Counted from the stretch's first letter, positions 15,747 through 26,842 are shown. The stretch is DNA of 64,000 bases from VMGX01 sp038065915 (GCA_038065915.1 JBBTPZ010000003.1:1-64000); one strand, 5' to 3'. Translations and numbers: made by a program. Notes: generated by a model from the letters alone, not told the origin.

Positions 15747-17531
15747 TTAATTTGAATGGTAAACCTTTTTTAACTTTAATAACTCTTCTTTTTTGTCCTG
15801 AATCTCTTTTGACAAAACATTGCAAGTATTCAAAAGTTTTTCCATTTTTTCTTCGTCATTTTCTTTTTCTGCTTTTTTTATTTCATTTATGATTATTTTT
15901 AGTTTTTCTTTTAAAAATTCTTCTGTGAGATTTAATAACAATTCTTCTATTTCGTAGGATGCGTCTTCTATTTCCAAATAATTCATCTCTGTATCAAACA
16001 TCAAATCAAAATCATTCTTTTCTTCTTTTAAAAAATCTTCTCCAACAATTTCTTCAAATTTTTTAATAACTTCTTCCAAATTAACACTTGGCTCATTTAA
16101 TGATTTCTGCCACAAAATTAAACCTTTTATTTTTCTTTTTATAATATCAATTCTGGATAATTTTTCTGTCTCTCTTTCTGTTTTTTTTACCTGTCCCGTA
16201 GTGAGCTTTGCTCTACTACTGGGATTTAAAATTTTTTCATTATTTTGAACAAATTTTTCTGAACTATTTCGTACATTATTTTTAATTTTTACCAATTCTT
16301 CTCTTAATGAATCTTCCGGTATTCCTGTTTTTGAAGAAATTGAATAAATAAAATGTGCTTGGTCTATTTTGTTATCAATTTTTGCTACCATCGGAAGAAT
16401 TTTTTCTCTAATTTCTTTCCAAAATTTTCTTTCTGGAAAATTCTTTTTTTCAATAAAATTAATAAAAAAATCTATGGCGTGTTGTGATTTTTTTATTATT
16501 TTGTGCCAATCATCTTTATTTTTAAGTATTATTTCTGCTGGGTCTTTGGATGATTCCAATTCTGCAATTTTTACATCCATATCAGCAATTATTGCAAGTT
16601 CTGAACCCTTTTTTGCCGAAACAAGTCCTGCGTTATCTGAATCCAGTGCTATAATTAAATTGCTCGTAAGTTTTTTTATCAAATTTAAATGATATCTGGT
16701 GAGAGCTGTTCCTGATAAAGCAACTGTATTTGAAAATCCCGATTGATGGCTTAAAATAAGGTCTATCTGTCCTTCTACCAAAATACAGAAATTATTTTTT
16801 CTCATACTGTGTTTTGCTTTGTTATATCCGTAGAGTATCTGCGATTTGTTATACAATTCTGTTTCCGGAGAATTAATATATTTTGGAGTTTTTTCATTTT
16901 CTCCACTTAATATTCTTCCTGAAAAAGCAACAACCCTATCTGCGGAATCAAAAATAGGAAACATTATTCTATTTCTAAAATAATCATAAAATCCTTTTTC
17001 TGTTTTTCTAACAAGACCAACATCAAACATCATCTTTTCATTAAAACCTTCTTTTTTTAGGTGTTCATATAATTTTTCCCAACCACCCAAAGCAAACCCT
17101 ATTCTAAAATTTTTAATTGTATTTTCAGATACACCTCTTCCTTTTAAATAATTTAATGACTCTTGATTTATATTGTTTTCAAAAAACCGTGTAGCTTCTT
17201 CAAGAACTGTAAACATCTGAGTTGCCTCATCTCTGTTTTCTTTACTCTGTTGTTTCAAAACAACACCGGCTCTGGTAGCTAATAATTTTAAAGCACCGGG
17301 AAAATCCAAACCCTCAAATTCTTGTACAAATGTAAATATATCTCCTTTAACACCGCATCCAAAACAATGATACATATTTCTTCCCGGTGATACAAAAAAA
17401 GAAGGTGTTTTTTCGTTGTGAAATGGACAATTTGCTTTTAGATTAATGCCTGCTTTTTGGAGTTTCACATATGAACTTACAACATCAACGATATTAAGAC
17501 GCTCTTTTATTTTTTCTATATCAGAAGACAT
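15747..17531 (-). CDS. dnaG: DNA primase DnaG
   Basis: A 594-aa primase that lays RNA primers at the fork. The N-terminal zinc finger shows CPFHNEKTPSFFVSPG and YHCFGCGVKGD. The polymerase/TOPRIM core has ILVEGQIDLI and IALDSDNAG, and a helical C-terminal region contacts the helicase. The usual EGYMD motif reads EGQID here. Residues about 437-448 (NPSSRAKLTTGQ) are encoded by a palindrome at 16194-16223, in the linker before the C-terminal domain. It lies upstream of rpoD in the same orientation. Confidence 0.95.
   Translation of the reverse strand: MSSDIEKIKERLNIVDVVSSYVKLQKAGINLKANCPFHNEKTPSFFVSPGRNMYHCFGCGVKGDIFTFVQEFEGLDFPGALKLLATRAGVVLKQQSKENRDEATQMFTVLEEATRFFENNINQESLNYLKGRGVSENTIKNFRIGFALGGWEKLYEHLKKEGFNEKMMFDVGLVRKTEKGFYDYFRNRIMFPIFDSADRVVAFSGRILSGENEKTPKYINSPETELYNKSQILYGYNKAKHSMRKNNFCILVEGQIDLILSHQSGFSNTVALSGTALTRYHLNLIKKLTSNLIIALDSDNAGLVSAKKGSELAIIADMDVKIAELESSKDPAEIILKNKDDWHKIIKKSQHAIDFFINFIEKKNFPERKFWKEIREKILPMVAKIDNKIDQAHFIYSISSKTGIPEDSLREELVKIKNNVRNSSEKFVQNNEKILNPSSRAKLTTGQVKKTERETEKLSRIDIIKRKIKGLILWQKSLNEPSVNLEEVIKKFEEIVGEDFLKEEKNDFDLMFDTEMNYLEIEDASYEIEELLLNLTEEFLKEKLKIIINEIKKAEKENDEEKMEKLLNTCNVLSKEIQDKKEELLKLKKVYHSN
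16194..16223. repeat. CCCGTAGTGAGC palindrome inside dnaG
   Basis: This is nearly identical to the copy at 15691-15720 but lies in frame in the coding sequence, where it encodes NPSSRAKLTTGQ. It falls in a Lys/Glu-rich linker where an insertion should be tolerated. Confidence 0.9.
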
Positions 17532-17615
17532 AAATAAATCATAAAAACACTAAAACATAAAAACATAAAAACATTCAGAAAAAATTGATTTGGTGATTTT
17601 ATGATTTTATGTGCA

Positions 17616-20600
17616 CTATTCTTCCTCTTCGTTTCTAAATTCGGAAATGTATTTTTGCATAGCGTCTGATTTAGGACTACCTTTAAATCCTGTACCAGCT
17701 GGTATTAATCTACCAATTATCACATTTTCTTTAAGACCGAGTAATTTATCTTCGGTTCCACGCACAGCCGAGTTAATAAGAATTCTTGTTGTATGCTGGA
17801 ATGATGCTGCGGACAAAAATCCTCCACGACTTAAGGCAACTTCTGTTATTCCCATAATTAATGGAACTGCTTTTGCTTCTATTAGTCCATTTTCTCTTGC
17901 AATATTATTTTTTTCATTTAACTCTGCAACACTAACAATATCACTATTTGAGAAATCAGTATCACCATTTGTTTTTACTTTTACTCTAGAAAACATTTGT
18001 CTTATTATTACCTCAATATGTTTTCTAGATATGGATGCGCCTTGTAATTCGTATATTTTCCCAATCTCGTGAATTATATAATCCTGTGTTAATTCTTTTC
18101 CACCATATTTAAACATTTCTTTCAAATCGGCAGAGCCGTCAGTGAGCGGTTGGCCTTTTATTATAACATCACTTTTTTTAACCAATGGTGTTCTCATAAA
18201 GTTAACGACATATTCAATAACATCTTTTGTCCCTTTTTTGTCCTCAATATCTGGAAGAACTTTTATTATTTTTCCTTTATCTGTATCAACAACTTCCATA
18301 ACTTCCCCACCTGTTTTACTTACAACGGCAGGATTTTTGGGTATTCTGCGTTCAAAAACTTCTTCAACCCTTGGAAGACCTGCCGTAATATCTCCACCCA
18401 CAGAAGCGGTTCCTCCCGTGTGGAATGTTCTCATTGTGAGCTGTGTTCCCGGTTCTCCAATAGCCTGTGCAGCAATTGTTCCTACTGTCTCTCCAAGGTC
18501 AATAAGTTTATTAGTACCTAAATCAATCCCATAACATTTTCTACAAATACCTCTTAGTGTTTTACAGCCAAGTGGAGACCTTACATAAACCTCTTTTACT
18601 CCATTATTTTCTACAACAACCGCATCTTCTATCAAAAGCAAATGGCCAGTTTTAAATAATACATTTCCTTTTTCATTTGTTATATCTTTTGAAACATATC
18701 TTCCCGCTATATTTTTTGATATGTGAACTTTAATTCCAGATAAACTTTCACCTCCTTTTATCAATATTGATTCTTTTGTCCCGCAATCTTCTTCAGTAAT
18801 AACAACATCTTGAGAAACATCAAATAATTTTCTAGTTAGATATCCTGCTTTTGCTGTGTTTAAAGCCGTGTCTGTTAGACCCTTTCTTGAACCGTGTGTA
18901 GTAATAAAATATTCAATCGGTGTATGCCCTTCCTTACTTGATGTTGTTATTGGAAAATCTATTGTTTCTCCCTTACTGTTATAAATAAGACCCTTCATTC
19001 CAGCCATGGCGGTAATTTGACTCAACGAACCTCTTGCCCCAGATTTCCACATGTCGTACACAGGACCTGTTTTATCCAAACTTTGTGAAATTAATTTTTC
19101 AACATCATTTTTTGCTTCATGCCATATTTCAATATTTTTTCTATATCTTTCGTCGTCTGATAAAAGCCCGTCATTAAAGTTTGATAGAACAACATCTGCT
19201 TTATTTTTAGCTTCATCAATGATTGCTTTTTTTTCTTCTGGAACTTTTATATCATCAATACCCCATGTAATGCCTGCCTGTGTGGCATATTTAAATCCAA
19301 GAGTTTTAATTCTATCAAGAATTGAAGGTATACTATCCATTTCATATCTATCCATCAAATCGTCTATCAGTTTATGCATTAACCCTATGTTTACTTCTTC
19401 ATTAACAAATGGATAGTCGCTTGGTAATACACTGTTAAAAATTAATCTACCAACAGAAGTTTCAAAAATTTTTCCATCAAATTTTTCATATTTTTTATTT
19501 ATTGTAGGTAATATTTTTATTTTTGCTCTAAAATCAACTATCTCATAGTCATATCCAGAAATAGCTTCGTTTGGACTAGAGAAAATTTTTCCTTCTCCTT
19601 TTTTATCATTAACAAGTTTTGTCATCCAAAAACATCCCAAAATAATATCCAACATTTTAGCGCTAACAACAGGTCTTCCGTTTCCGGGTTTTAATAGATT
19701 TTTATTTGAAGCCATAAAAGTTTTTGCTTCAAACTGTGCCTCTTTTGATAACGGAATATGAACGGCCATTTGGTCGCCGTCAAAATCCGCGTTGAATGCT
19801 GTACAAACTAATGGGTGAACTTGGATTGCATTTCCTTCTATAAGTATCGGTCTAAACGCTTGTATGCCCAATCTGTGTAATGTCGGCGCTCTGTTTAGAA
19901 GAACATATTTGTTTGCAATTATTTCTTCCAAAATCGCCCAAACTTCAGGAATACCGTCATCTATTAATTTGTTTGCGCCTCTTATGTTATATGATAATTC
20001 GTTTTCAAGTAATTTTGATATGACAAATGGTCTAAAAAGTTCTAATGCCATGTGTTTAGGAATACCACATTGGTCTAAATTTAATTTGGGTCCAACAACA
20101 ATAACGCTTCTTCCCGAATAATCAACTCTTTTACCCAAAAGGTTTTGTCTAAACAAGCCTTGTTTACTTTTTAGATTATCTGAAAGTGATTTTAGCGGTC
20201 TTCTCTGCGACTGACTTGTAGCCATGTAAGAATTTTCTCTTTTTCTAATAGAGTTATCCAACAAAGCATCTACGGCTTCTTGTAGAATTCTTTTTTCGTT
20301 TCTCAAAATTACAGCCGGCGCACTTATTTCTTGTAATTTTTTTAATCTATTATTTCTATTTATAACTCTACGATACAAATCGTTAACATCAGATGTGGCG
20401 TGTCTGCCACCGTCTAGGGCAACCATCGGTCTAAGTGCTGGCGGAAGAATGGGAATTCTTTTTAAGAACATCCACTCCGGTCTTGTTCTTGATTTTATTA
20501 ACGACTTAATTAAACTCAATCTTTTTATTATTTTTTCTCTTTCTAACGCACCAACTTTTTCAACTTGTTCTTCAAGTTTCTTTTGTAAATCATTTAAATT

Positions 20601-21290
20601 TAATTCTTTAAACACATCGTATATGACTTCCGCACCCGTGCCAGCTTCAAAAAGTGCACCGTATTTCAATGAGAATTTATTATATTCCGTATCATCAAGT
20701 ATTTTCCCTTTTTGTATATTTTCAATCTCTCTCTTAGTACTAATGTATATATCTTTTAAACTGTCTTTTGATTTTTGGTCTTTGAGAGTTTTCGTCTTTG
20801 ATTTATATTCTGAATCCAAATCTCTCAAAATTTGTATTCTTTCTTCATTATTTGCAGAAGTAATCATATAACCAGCAAAATAAATTACTTTTTCAAGGTC
20901 AAACGCGCTCACATCAAGAATGGTAGCCATTCGTGACGGAACGCCCTTCAAAAACCAAATATGAGAAACTGGTGTGGCAAGTTCTATATGTCCCATTCTT
21001 TCTCTTCTTACAACAGACCTTGTTATTTCAACTCCACATTTTTCACAAACAATACCTTTATATCTTATGCCTCTGTATTTCCCACAGTAACATTCGTAGT
21101 CCTTTTCTGGACCAAATATTTTTTCATCAAACAAACCATTTTTTTCACTTCTCTGTGTTCTGTAGTTTATTGTTTCTGGTTTTGTGACTTCTCCAAATGA
21201 CCAATCCAACATTCTTTCGGGAGATGCAAGTTTTATTCCAACAGTATCAAAATCTGATACATTTATTGTTTTTTTATTATTGTTTATCAT
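17616..21290 (-). CDS. rpoC: RNA polymerase subunit beta-prime
   Basis: A 1224-aa largest subunit. The zinc ribbon is CYCGKYRGIRYKGIVCEKCG, the catalytic Mg site is NADFDGDQMAVH, and the second zinc site lies around CGTKES...CRKCYG. The trigger-loop region is QAIGEPGTQLTMRTFHTGG. The protein ends LISEFRNEEEE-like and is within the short end of the bacterial range. It follows rpoB after 125 bases that contain a hairpin (21340-21430), so the two may be partly uncoupled. Confidence 0.98.
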   Translation of the reverse strand: MINNNKKTINVSDFDTVGIKLASPERMLDWSFGEVTKPETINYRTQRSEKNGLFDEKIFGPEKDYECYCGKYRGIRYKGIVCEKCGVEITRSVVRRERMGHIELATPVSHIWFLKGVPSRMATILDVSAFDLEKVIYFAGYMITSANNEERIQILRDLDSEYKSKTKTLKDQKSKDSLKDIYISTKREIENIQKGKILDDTEYNKFSLKYGALFEAGTGAEVIYDVFKELNLNDLQKKLEEQVEKVGALEREKIIKRLSLIKSLIKSRTRPEWMFLKRIPILPPALRPMVALDGGRHATSDVNDLYRRVINRNNRLKKLQEISAPAVILRNEKRILQEAVDALLDNSIRKRENSYMATSQSQRRPLKSLSDNLKSKQGLFRQNLLGKRVDYSGRSVIVVGPKLNLDQCGIPKHMALELFRPFVISKLLENELSYNIRGANKLIDDGIPEVWAILEEIIANKYVLLNRAPTLHRLGIQAFRPILIEGNAIQVHPLVCTAFNADFDGDQMAVHIPLSKEAQFEAKTFMASNKNLLKPGNGRPVVSAKMLDIILGCFWMTKLVNDKKGEGKIFSSPNEAISGYDYEIVDFRAKIKILPTINKKYEKFDGKIFETSVGRLIFNSVLPSDYPFVNEEVNIGLMHKLIDDLMDRYEMDSIPSILDRIKTLGFKYATQAGITWGIDDIKVPEEKKAIIDEAKNKADVVLSNFNDGLLSDDERYRKNIEIWHEAKNDVEKLISQSLDKTGPVYDMWKSGARGSLSQITAMAGMKGLIYNSKGETIDFPITTSSKEGHTPIEYFITTHGSRKGLTDTALNTAKAGYLTRKLFDVSQDVVITEEDCGTKESILIKGGESLSGIKVHISKNIAGRYVSKDITNEKGNVLFKTGHLLLIEDAVVVENNGVKEVYVRSPLGCKTLRGICRKCYGIDLGTNKLIDLGETVGTIAAQAIGEPGTQLTMRTFHTGGTASVGGDITAGLPRVEEVFERRIPKNPAVVSKTGGEVMEVVDTDKGKIIKVLPDIEDKKGTKDVIEYVVNFMRTPLVKKSDVIIKGQPLTDGSADLKEMFKYGGKELTQDYIIHEIGKIYELQGASISRKHIEVIIRQMFSRVKVKTNGDTDFSNSDIVSVAELNEKNNIARENGLIEAKAVPLIMGITEVALSRGGFLSAASFQHTTRILINSAVRGTEDKLLGLKENVIIGRLIPAGTGFKGSPKSDAMQKYISEFRNEEEE

Positions 21291-21302
21291 ATTTTTTTAA
21301 AA

Positions 21303-21430
21303 AATTTACTGGTTCAAATGCTGAAAAAATAGGGATTGAAATTCTCGTTTAGAGAATTTCAATTACGGATTAAAATAATCTCCCAGAGCATTTGAATTAT
21401 GGATCAAAAAGCTCATTAAGAGCTTTTTGA
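21303..21430 (-). terminator. Hairpins between rpoB and rpoC
   Basis: Palindromes AAATTCTC/GAGAATTT (21338-21362) and AAAAGCTC/GAGCTTTTT (21397-21430) lie between the two genes; the second overlaps the rpoB stop. They may attenuate readthrough from rpoB into rpoC. Confidence 0.55.
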
Positions 21431-24400
21431 TTTACTTATCTTTGAAACATTCTTCAATTCAATGTCTAGAGCAAGAGCTCTAAGATTATTTAGAAGAACA
21501 TTGAAAGATGCTGGAATATTCATGTGTCTAATATCCCGACCTTTTATAATTGCATCAAACGCACTTGAACGACCCATTATGTCGTCAGATTTAATTGTGA
21601 GTATTTCTCTAAGTGTGTAAGCGGCACCATAACCAAGCAATGCCCACACTTCCATTTCTCCAAATCTCTGTCCTCCATTTTGTGCCTTACCTCCGAGTGG
21701 TTGTTGATTTATTAGAGAATATGGACCAATAGAACGCATGTGTATTTTATCTTCAACCATGTGGTGCAATTTCATAACATACATATAACCAATCGCTATG
21801 TCCTGGTCAAATTTAACACCTGTTCTACCATCAAATAATTTTACTTTTCCATTTCTGGGATATCCTGCTTTTTCCAATTCGTTTTTTATTTCATCATCAG
21901 TCGCTCCTGCAAACGGCGGAATAATTGCTTGATAGTTCAAAGTTTTTGCTGCCAATCCCAAGTGTAATTCCAATATCTGTCCAAGGTTCATACGAGACGG
22001 AACACCGAGCGGTGTAAGAATCATATCTACAGGAACACCGTCTTCCGTATATGGCATATCTTCTTCTGGTAATACGGTTGAAATAACACCTTTATTTCCG
22101 TGTCTGCCTGCTAACTTATCTCCAACCGAAACATTTCTTAATTGTGCTACTTCTACATAAATTCGTTTTATTATTCCCGACTCCAAAGTATCGCCATTTT
22201 CTCTAGAAAATACCTTAATACCAATGACCCTTCCTCTTTTACCATTTTCCACTCTTAATGAAGTGTCTTTGACATCTCTTGCCTTTTCACCGAATATAGA
22301 CCTTAATAATCTTTCTTCCGGCGTGAGTTGTGTTTCGCCTTTTGGTGTAATTTTACCGACAAGAATATCACCGGGACGAACTTCTGCCCCAATTCTTACA
22401 ATTCCATCCTCATCAAGATTTTTTAATTTAAATTCACTAACATTTGGAATATCGTGCGTAGTTATTTCAGGACCTAATTTTGTCTCTCTAACATTTACAG
22501 AAAATTCTTCAATATGAACACTTGTAAACTTGCTGTCTTTTACAAGTTTCTCTGAAATAATTATAGCGTCTTCGTAATTTGCTCCAAACCATGTCATGAA
22601 AGCAACTTTTATATTTTGCCCTAATGCCAATTGTCCGTTTTCACTGGTTGATGTATCTGCAAGAACACTGTTTTTCTTTACTTTCTCATCCACACTAACA
22701 CTTGGTCTTTGGTGAAAAACTGTAAATCCATTAGTTCTTGAAAAATTAATAAGTTTATAAGTTTTTTTCTTTCCTTCGTTATTTTTTACTACAACATTTC
22801 TTGCGTCTGCAGAAACTACAACACCTTCTTCTTCTGCAAGAACCAATCTACCCGTATCTTTTGCCGCTTTTTCTTCCATTCCAGTAGCAACAACTGGTGC
22901 TTCAGGAATAATGCAGGGTGTTGCTTGTTTTTGCATATTAGAACCCATCAGTGCTCTGTTTGCATCATCGTGTTCAAGAAAAGGAATAAGTGATGTCGCA
23001 ACAGAAAATGCTTGTCTCGTGCAAACATCTATAAAATCAACTTTTTCTCTTTTAACAAAATCCGGCTTTCCATTAAATCTAACTTCCACTTCGTCAGGAA
23101 TAATTGTTCCATCTTCTGAATATGGAATAGCGGCATGAGCAATGTAATGTCCGTCTTCTTCAAAAGCGTTCATATATAAAATTTCATTCGTAATTTTACC
23201 GTCCACAACTTTTGCATATGGGGTCTCTATCATTCCAAAATCATTAACTTTGGCAAATATAGCTAACCTTAGTATTAAACCAATGTTTGGTCCTTCCGGT
23301 GTATGAATGGGACATAATCTTCCATAGTGTGATGGGTGAACATCACGAACTTCAAAACCAGCCCTTTCTCTTGTGAGACCTCCGGGGCCAAGTGCTGAAA
23401 GCGTTCTGAGATGTTCCATTTCTGTAAGAATATTTTCTTGTTGCATAAATTGAGAAAGTTGGTTAGTCGCGAAAAATTCTTTCAATCTTGCTTGTAGCGG
23501 TCTCGGACTTATAAAATTTGTAGGTAGTGTTGCGTCAGTGTCTATTGTAGACATTTTGTCTTGTATATTTCTCTTCATTTGGGTTAAACCAACTCTCATT
23601 TTTTGTTGAAGTATTTCTCCTATGAATCTGACTCTTCTTGAACCAAGATGGTCAATGTCATCGGGCATTGCGTTTGGCGTATTATTTAATTTAACTATAT
23701 GAGATACGATTGTGGCTATATCGTCCAATGTAATTGTTCTCATCGCTATAGATTTTTTACCTGTGTCTTTCCCAAAACGCTGATTGAAACGAAATCTACC
23801 AACTTCAGATATGTCATATCTGGTTTCATTAAATATTCCGTCAACATATTCTTTCGCATTATTTATTGAAACAATATCTCCTTCTCTTATTTTTTTATAA
23901 ACTTCAATATAAGAATCGTTAATTGTTTTTGATACGTCTTTGGTTAATGAAATCTCAATGTGTTTTAAGGCCAATTCATCTTTTTTAAATAAGTCCTTTA
24001 TTTGTTCATCTGTGATAGCGCCCAAAACACGAAGAAGTGATGTTATTGGGAATTTTCTTTTTCTATCAATACGAACATAAATTACTCCGGTATTATCACT
24101 TTCTATTTCAACCCACACTCCTCTTGATGGAATAATTTTTGAGCCAAAATATTGTCTTCCTCTTAATATTTGTGATGTAAAAAGAATACCGAATGACCTT
24201 ATGAGCTGTGGAACAATTACTCTTTCAACGCCGTTTATAATAAATGTCCCATGACTTGTCATCATAGGAAAATCAGCCAAGAATATTTCCTGTTCTTTTG
24301 AACTATTAAATGTTTTATTTGCTAATTTTACTTTTACACTTAGAGGCGCATCAAATGTTAATTTTTGTGTCTTTGCATAGTATTCATCATACTTTGGTTC

Positions 24401-24589
24401 GCCAAGTTTAAACCCAATAAATTCCAATTCAAATTTTTTCCCGGAATAATCTTTTATCGGCGAAAATTCCTTAAATAATTCACTTAATCCATTCTTAATA
24501 ACCCAATTGAATGATTTTAGTTGGCTTTCTACAAGATTAGGCAGTGTTGTTAATGATTTTTTGTATCTGGAGAAATATTTTTTTTGCAT
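21416..24589 (-). CDS. rpoB: RNA polymerase subunit beta
   Basis: A 1057-aa second-largest subunit. Visible landmarks are the rifampicin-region sequence QLSQFMQQENILTEMEHLRT, GPGGLTRERAGFEVRDVH and HYGRLCPIHTPEGPNIGL, and the C-terminal GGQRFGEMEVWALLGYGAA. Short lineage-specific insertions are missing, so it is compact. I start at MQKKYFSRYK, since the ten upstream codons carry no conserved sequence. A consensus promoter is at 24752-24780. Confidence 0.97.
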   Translation of the reverse strand: MQKKYFSRYKKSLTTLPNLVESQLKSFNWVIKNGLSELFKEFSPIKDYSGKKFELEFIGFKLGEPKYDEYYAKTQKLTFDAPLSVKVKLANKTFNSSKEQEIFLADFPMMTSHGTFIINGVERVIVPQLIRSFGILFTSQILRGRQYFGSKIIPSRGVWVEIESDNTGVIYVRIDRKRKFPITSLLRVLGAITDEQIKDLFKKDELALKHIEISLTKDVSKTINDSYIEVYKKIREGDIVSINNAKEYVDGIFNETRYDISEVGRFRFNQRFGKDTGKKSIAMRTITLDDIATIVSHIVKLNNTPNAMPDDIDHLGSRRVRFIGEILQQKMRVGLTQMKRNIQDKMSTIDTDATLPTNFISPRPLQARLKEFFATNQLSQFMQQENILTEMEHLRTLSALGPGGLTRERAGFEVRDVHPSHYGRLCPIHTPEGPNIGLILRLAIFAKVNDFGMIETPYAKVVDGKITNEILYMNAFEEDGHYIAHAAIPYSEDGTIIPDEVEVRFNGKPDFVKREKVDFIDVCTRQAFSVATSLIPFLEHDDANRALMGSNMQKQATPCIIPEAPVVATGMEEKAAKDTGRLVLAEEEGVVVSADARNVVVKNNEGKKKTYKLINFSRTNGFTVFHQRPSVSVDEKVKKNSVLADTSTSENGQLALGQNIKVAFMTWFGANYEDAIIISEKLVKDSKFTSVHIEEFSVNVRETKLGPEITTHDIPNVSEFKLKNLDEDGIVRIGAEVRPGDILVGKITPKGETQLTPEERLLRSIFGEKARDVKDTSLRVENGKRGRVIGIKVFSRENGDTLESGIIKRIYVEVAQLRNVSVGDKLAGRHGNKGVISTVLPEEDMPYTEDGVPVDMILTPLGVPSRMNLGQILELHLGLAAKTLNYQAIIPPFAGATDDEIKNELEKAGYPRNGKVKLFDGRTGVKFDQDIAIGYMYVMKLHHMVEDKIHMRSIGPYSLINQQPLGGKAQNGGQRFGEMEVWALLGYGAAYTLREILTIKSDDIMGRSSAFDAIIKGRDIRHMNIPASFNVLLNNLRALALDIELKNVSKISKSKSS

Positions 24590-24751
24590 AGAAAAATTAA
24601 ATAAGATACCACAACACAATTGGTTGTGCCCAATAATTCTTAGATTTTTAGGACTATTTTTATTATATTATTCAAAAGTTAGCCCACAATAATACAAAAT
24701 ATAAAAACCGAAATTCTCCAGGAACTCAATCATTCAAAATATAACTCAGAA

Positions 24752-24780
24752 GTATATACAACCTGCGTTTCGTTGTCAAG
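24752..24780 (-). promoter_or_regulatory. Promoter of rpoBC
   Basis: On the minus strand TTGACA (24775-24780), a 17-base spacer and TATACT (24752-24757). The leader to rpoB is about 155 nt. Confidence 0.85.
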
Positions 24781-24799
24781 GGTGTTTTATAGTGAGTGT

Positions 24800-25500
24800 G
24801 GATAAATGAAAATTGTCGTTAAGCGACAATTTTCATCCCTTTTTGTTTTTTTAGAAAACTGTCGTCAAGCGACAGTTTTCATCCCTTTTTGTTTTTTTAG
24901 AAAAATGCCCATAATGGCATTTTTCATCTCTTTTTTTTCATCCATAATTATTTTGTTTTTTTAGAAAATTGTCGTCCTAATGTCAAGGTCGAACCTTGAC
25001 ATTAGGACGACAAGACGACAATTTTCATTCTTTGTGGTTTTTCATCCATAATTTATTTTTGCGTTTAGCCCCCACTTAGTACCAGAAGTTGGGGTTTAGT
25101 AACTCGGTTTGTGTAACATTTTGTGCAACATCGGGTGTTGCACAATTAGGCAAAACCTAACAACTTAACTAAGGGTCGCCCTATTTCTGCTATAGCAGAA
25201 ATAGGGCGACCTTTTTAACTTGTCTCCCGTCGGGAGACAAGTTAAAAACAAGGATAAAAATGTTCGTTAAGAGAATTAAAAAAACAAAGGATGAAAAAGC
25301 GATTTAGATTGCACACAAAACAGGGTTAAAAATTGTCACTTAACGACAATTTTAAAAAAAATAAAAAGGGATGAAAATTGTCGCTTGACGACAATTTTAA
25401 AAATAAAGATTAAAATTCTGTAGTTGTTCTTTAAAACCTCCCCCGGAGGTTTTAAAGAACGGGGATGAAAATTGTCGCTTGACGACAATTTTCATTTATA
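24800..25500. repeat. Array of about ten hairpins between rpoB and rpsA
   Basis: Hairpins with stems such as AAAATTGTCG/CGACAATTTT recur near 24807, 24850, 24965, 25333, 25376 and 25468; other stems lie at 24902, 25160-25215, 25218-25245 and 25428-25460. Many end in TTTTCATCC. The copy at 24965-25030 carries another palindrome (CCTAATGTCAAGG and its complement) in its loop. No gene is seen in the 1-kb gap; the genes on both sides point outward, so terminators would serve no purpose here. Confidence 0.8.
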
Positions 25501-25593
25501 TATACTTGTTCTATTATAAGAAATTAACAATATTAACACCGTTTATATTTTAATTTATGAAAAAACGGAAATATTGTTTCATATATAATAATT

Positions 25594-26814
25594 ATGAGTA
25601 TTTTTAAAAAAAGTGAAGTAAAAGAAGTAAAAAAAACAAAGGAAATAACAAACGAACATATCCAAACAGAAACAAAAAAGAAATTATATTCTACAACTAC
25701 ATTAAAAATAGACACCCTGGAAATAAAAAAACCACTTACCAAAATGGGTGCTCTTTTGAGTGAAACAAAAAATTTTCCGACAACGGGAGAACTTATTGAT
25801 GGTTCAGTTATTGCAATTGAAAAATCTTGCATATATGTTGACTTGCCACCATACGGTACGGGTATCATTTATGGTAAAGAATTCATAAATGCCAGAGATA
25901 TTATAAAAGGTATTAATATTGGTGATAGCATATCCGCTAAAATAGTTAGAACAGAAAATGAGGATGGTTATATAGAATTATCTTTGAAAGAAGCACGGCA
26001 AGCAATAATCTGGAACGAGGCAAATGAAGCAATAAAGAGCAAAAAGGTTTTTGATGTATTAGTTAAAGAAGCAAACAAAGGCGGACTTATGCTTGAATGG
26101 AAGGGGCTTCAGGGGTTTTTGCCGGCGTCACAACTTAATGCAGAACATTATCCAAGAGTTGAGGACGGGGAAAAAGATAAAATTTTATCAGAATTGAAAA
26201 ATTTGGTGGGACAAAAATTATCTGTGTCAATAATTTCCGTGTCGCCAAAAGAGGGTAAGTTGATATTTTCCGAAAGAACACCGGAACAAAATGAAAAAAT
26301 TGATATGGTAGAAAAATATAATGTTAATGACGAAGTTGAAGGACAAATAACTGGAATTGTTGACTTTGGTGTTTTCGTAAAGATTGAAGAAGGACTTGAA
26401 GGGCTTGTTCATATTTCTGAACTTGATTGGGGTTTGGTTGAAAATCCAAAAAATCTATTCAAGGTTGGAGAAGTTGTGAGAGCAAAAATAATAGAAATCA
26501 AAAGTGATAAAATTTCTTTATCAATAAAAGCATTGAAGAAAAATCCTTGGGATGAGGCAGAAAAAAAATATGAAAAAGGAAAAGAGGTTGAAGGTGTGAT
26601 AATTAAATTCAACAAACATGGAGCACTCGCAAGTATTGAAGAAGGAATCGCAGGATTGGTACATATTTCAGAATTTGCATCTGAAGAAGAATTGAAACAA
26701 AAACTTGAACTTGGTAAAAAATATAAATTCTCAATAACTGTGTTTGAACCGAAAGAAAGGAAGATGGCGTTAGCATTGGCGGGACATGAAAACCAGAAAA
26801 TCACAAAATCTTAA
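25594..26814 (+). CDS. rpsA: Ribosomal protein S1
   Basis: A 406-aa protein with a Lys/Glu-rich N-terminus and four S1 RNA-binding domains at about residues 65-135, 150-225, 240-308 and 325-395. The third is the best conserved (GIVDFGVFVKIEEGLEGLVH). Six-domain forms occur in Proteobacteria; four-domain forms occur in many other phyla. S1 holds mRNA on the 30S subunit. A TATAAT box lies 4 bases before ATG, so the true transcript start needs care. Confidence 0.94.
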   Translation: MSIFKKSEVKEVKKTKEITNEHIQTETKKKLYSTTTLKIDTLEIKKPLTKMGALLSETKNFPTTGELIDGSVIAIEKSCIYVDLPPYGTGIIYGKEFINARDIIKGINIGDSISAKIVRTENEDGYIELSLKEARQAIIWNEANEAIKSKKVFDVLVKEANKGGLMLEWKGLQGFLPASQLNAEHYPRVEDGEKDKILSELKNLVGQKLSVSIISVSPKEGKLIFSERTPEQNEKIDMVEKYNVNDEVEGQITGIVDFGVFVKIEEGLEGLVHISELDWGLVENPKNLFKVGEVVRAKIIEIKSDKISLSIKALKKNPWDEAEKKYEKGKEVEGVIIKFNKHGALASIEEGIAGLVHISEFASEEELKQKLELGKKYKFSITVFEPKERKMALALAGHENQKITKS

Positions 26815-26842
26815 AATTACTGAAACAAAACAAGAAATCCCC

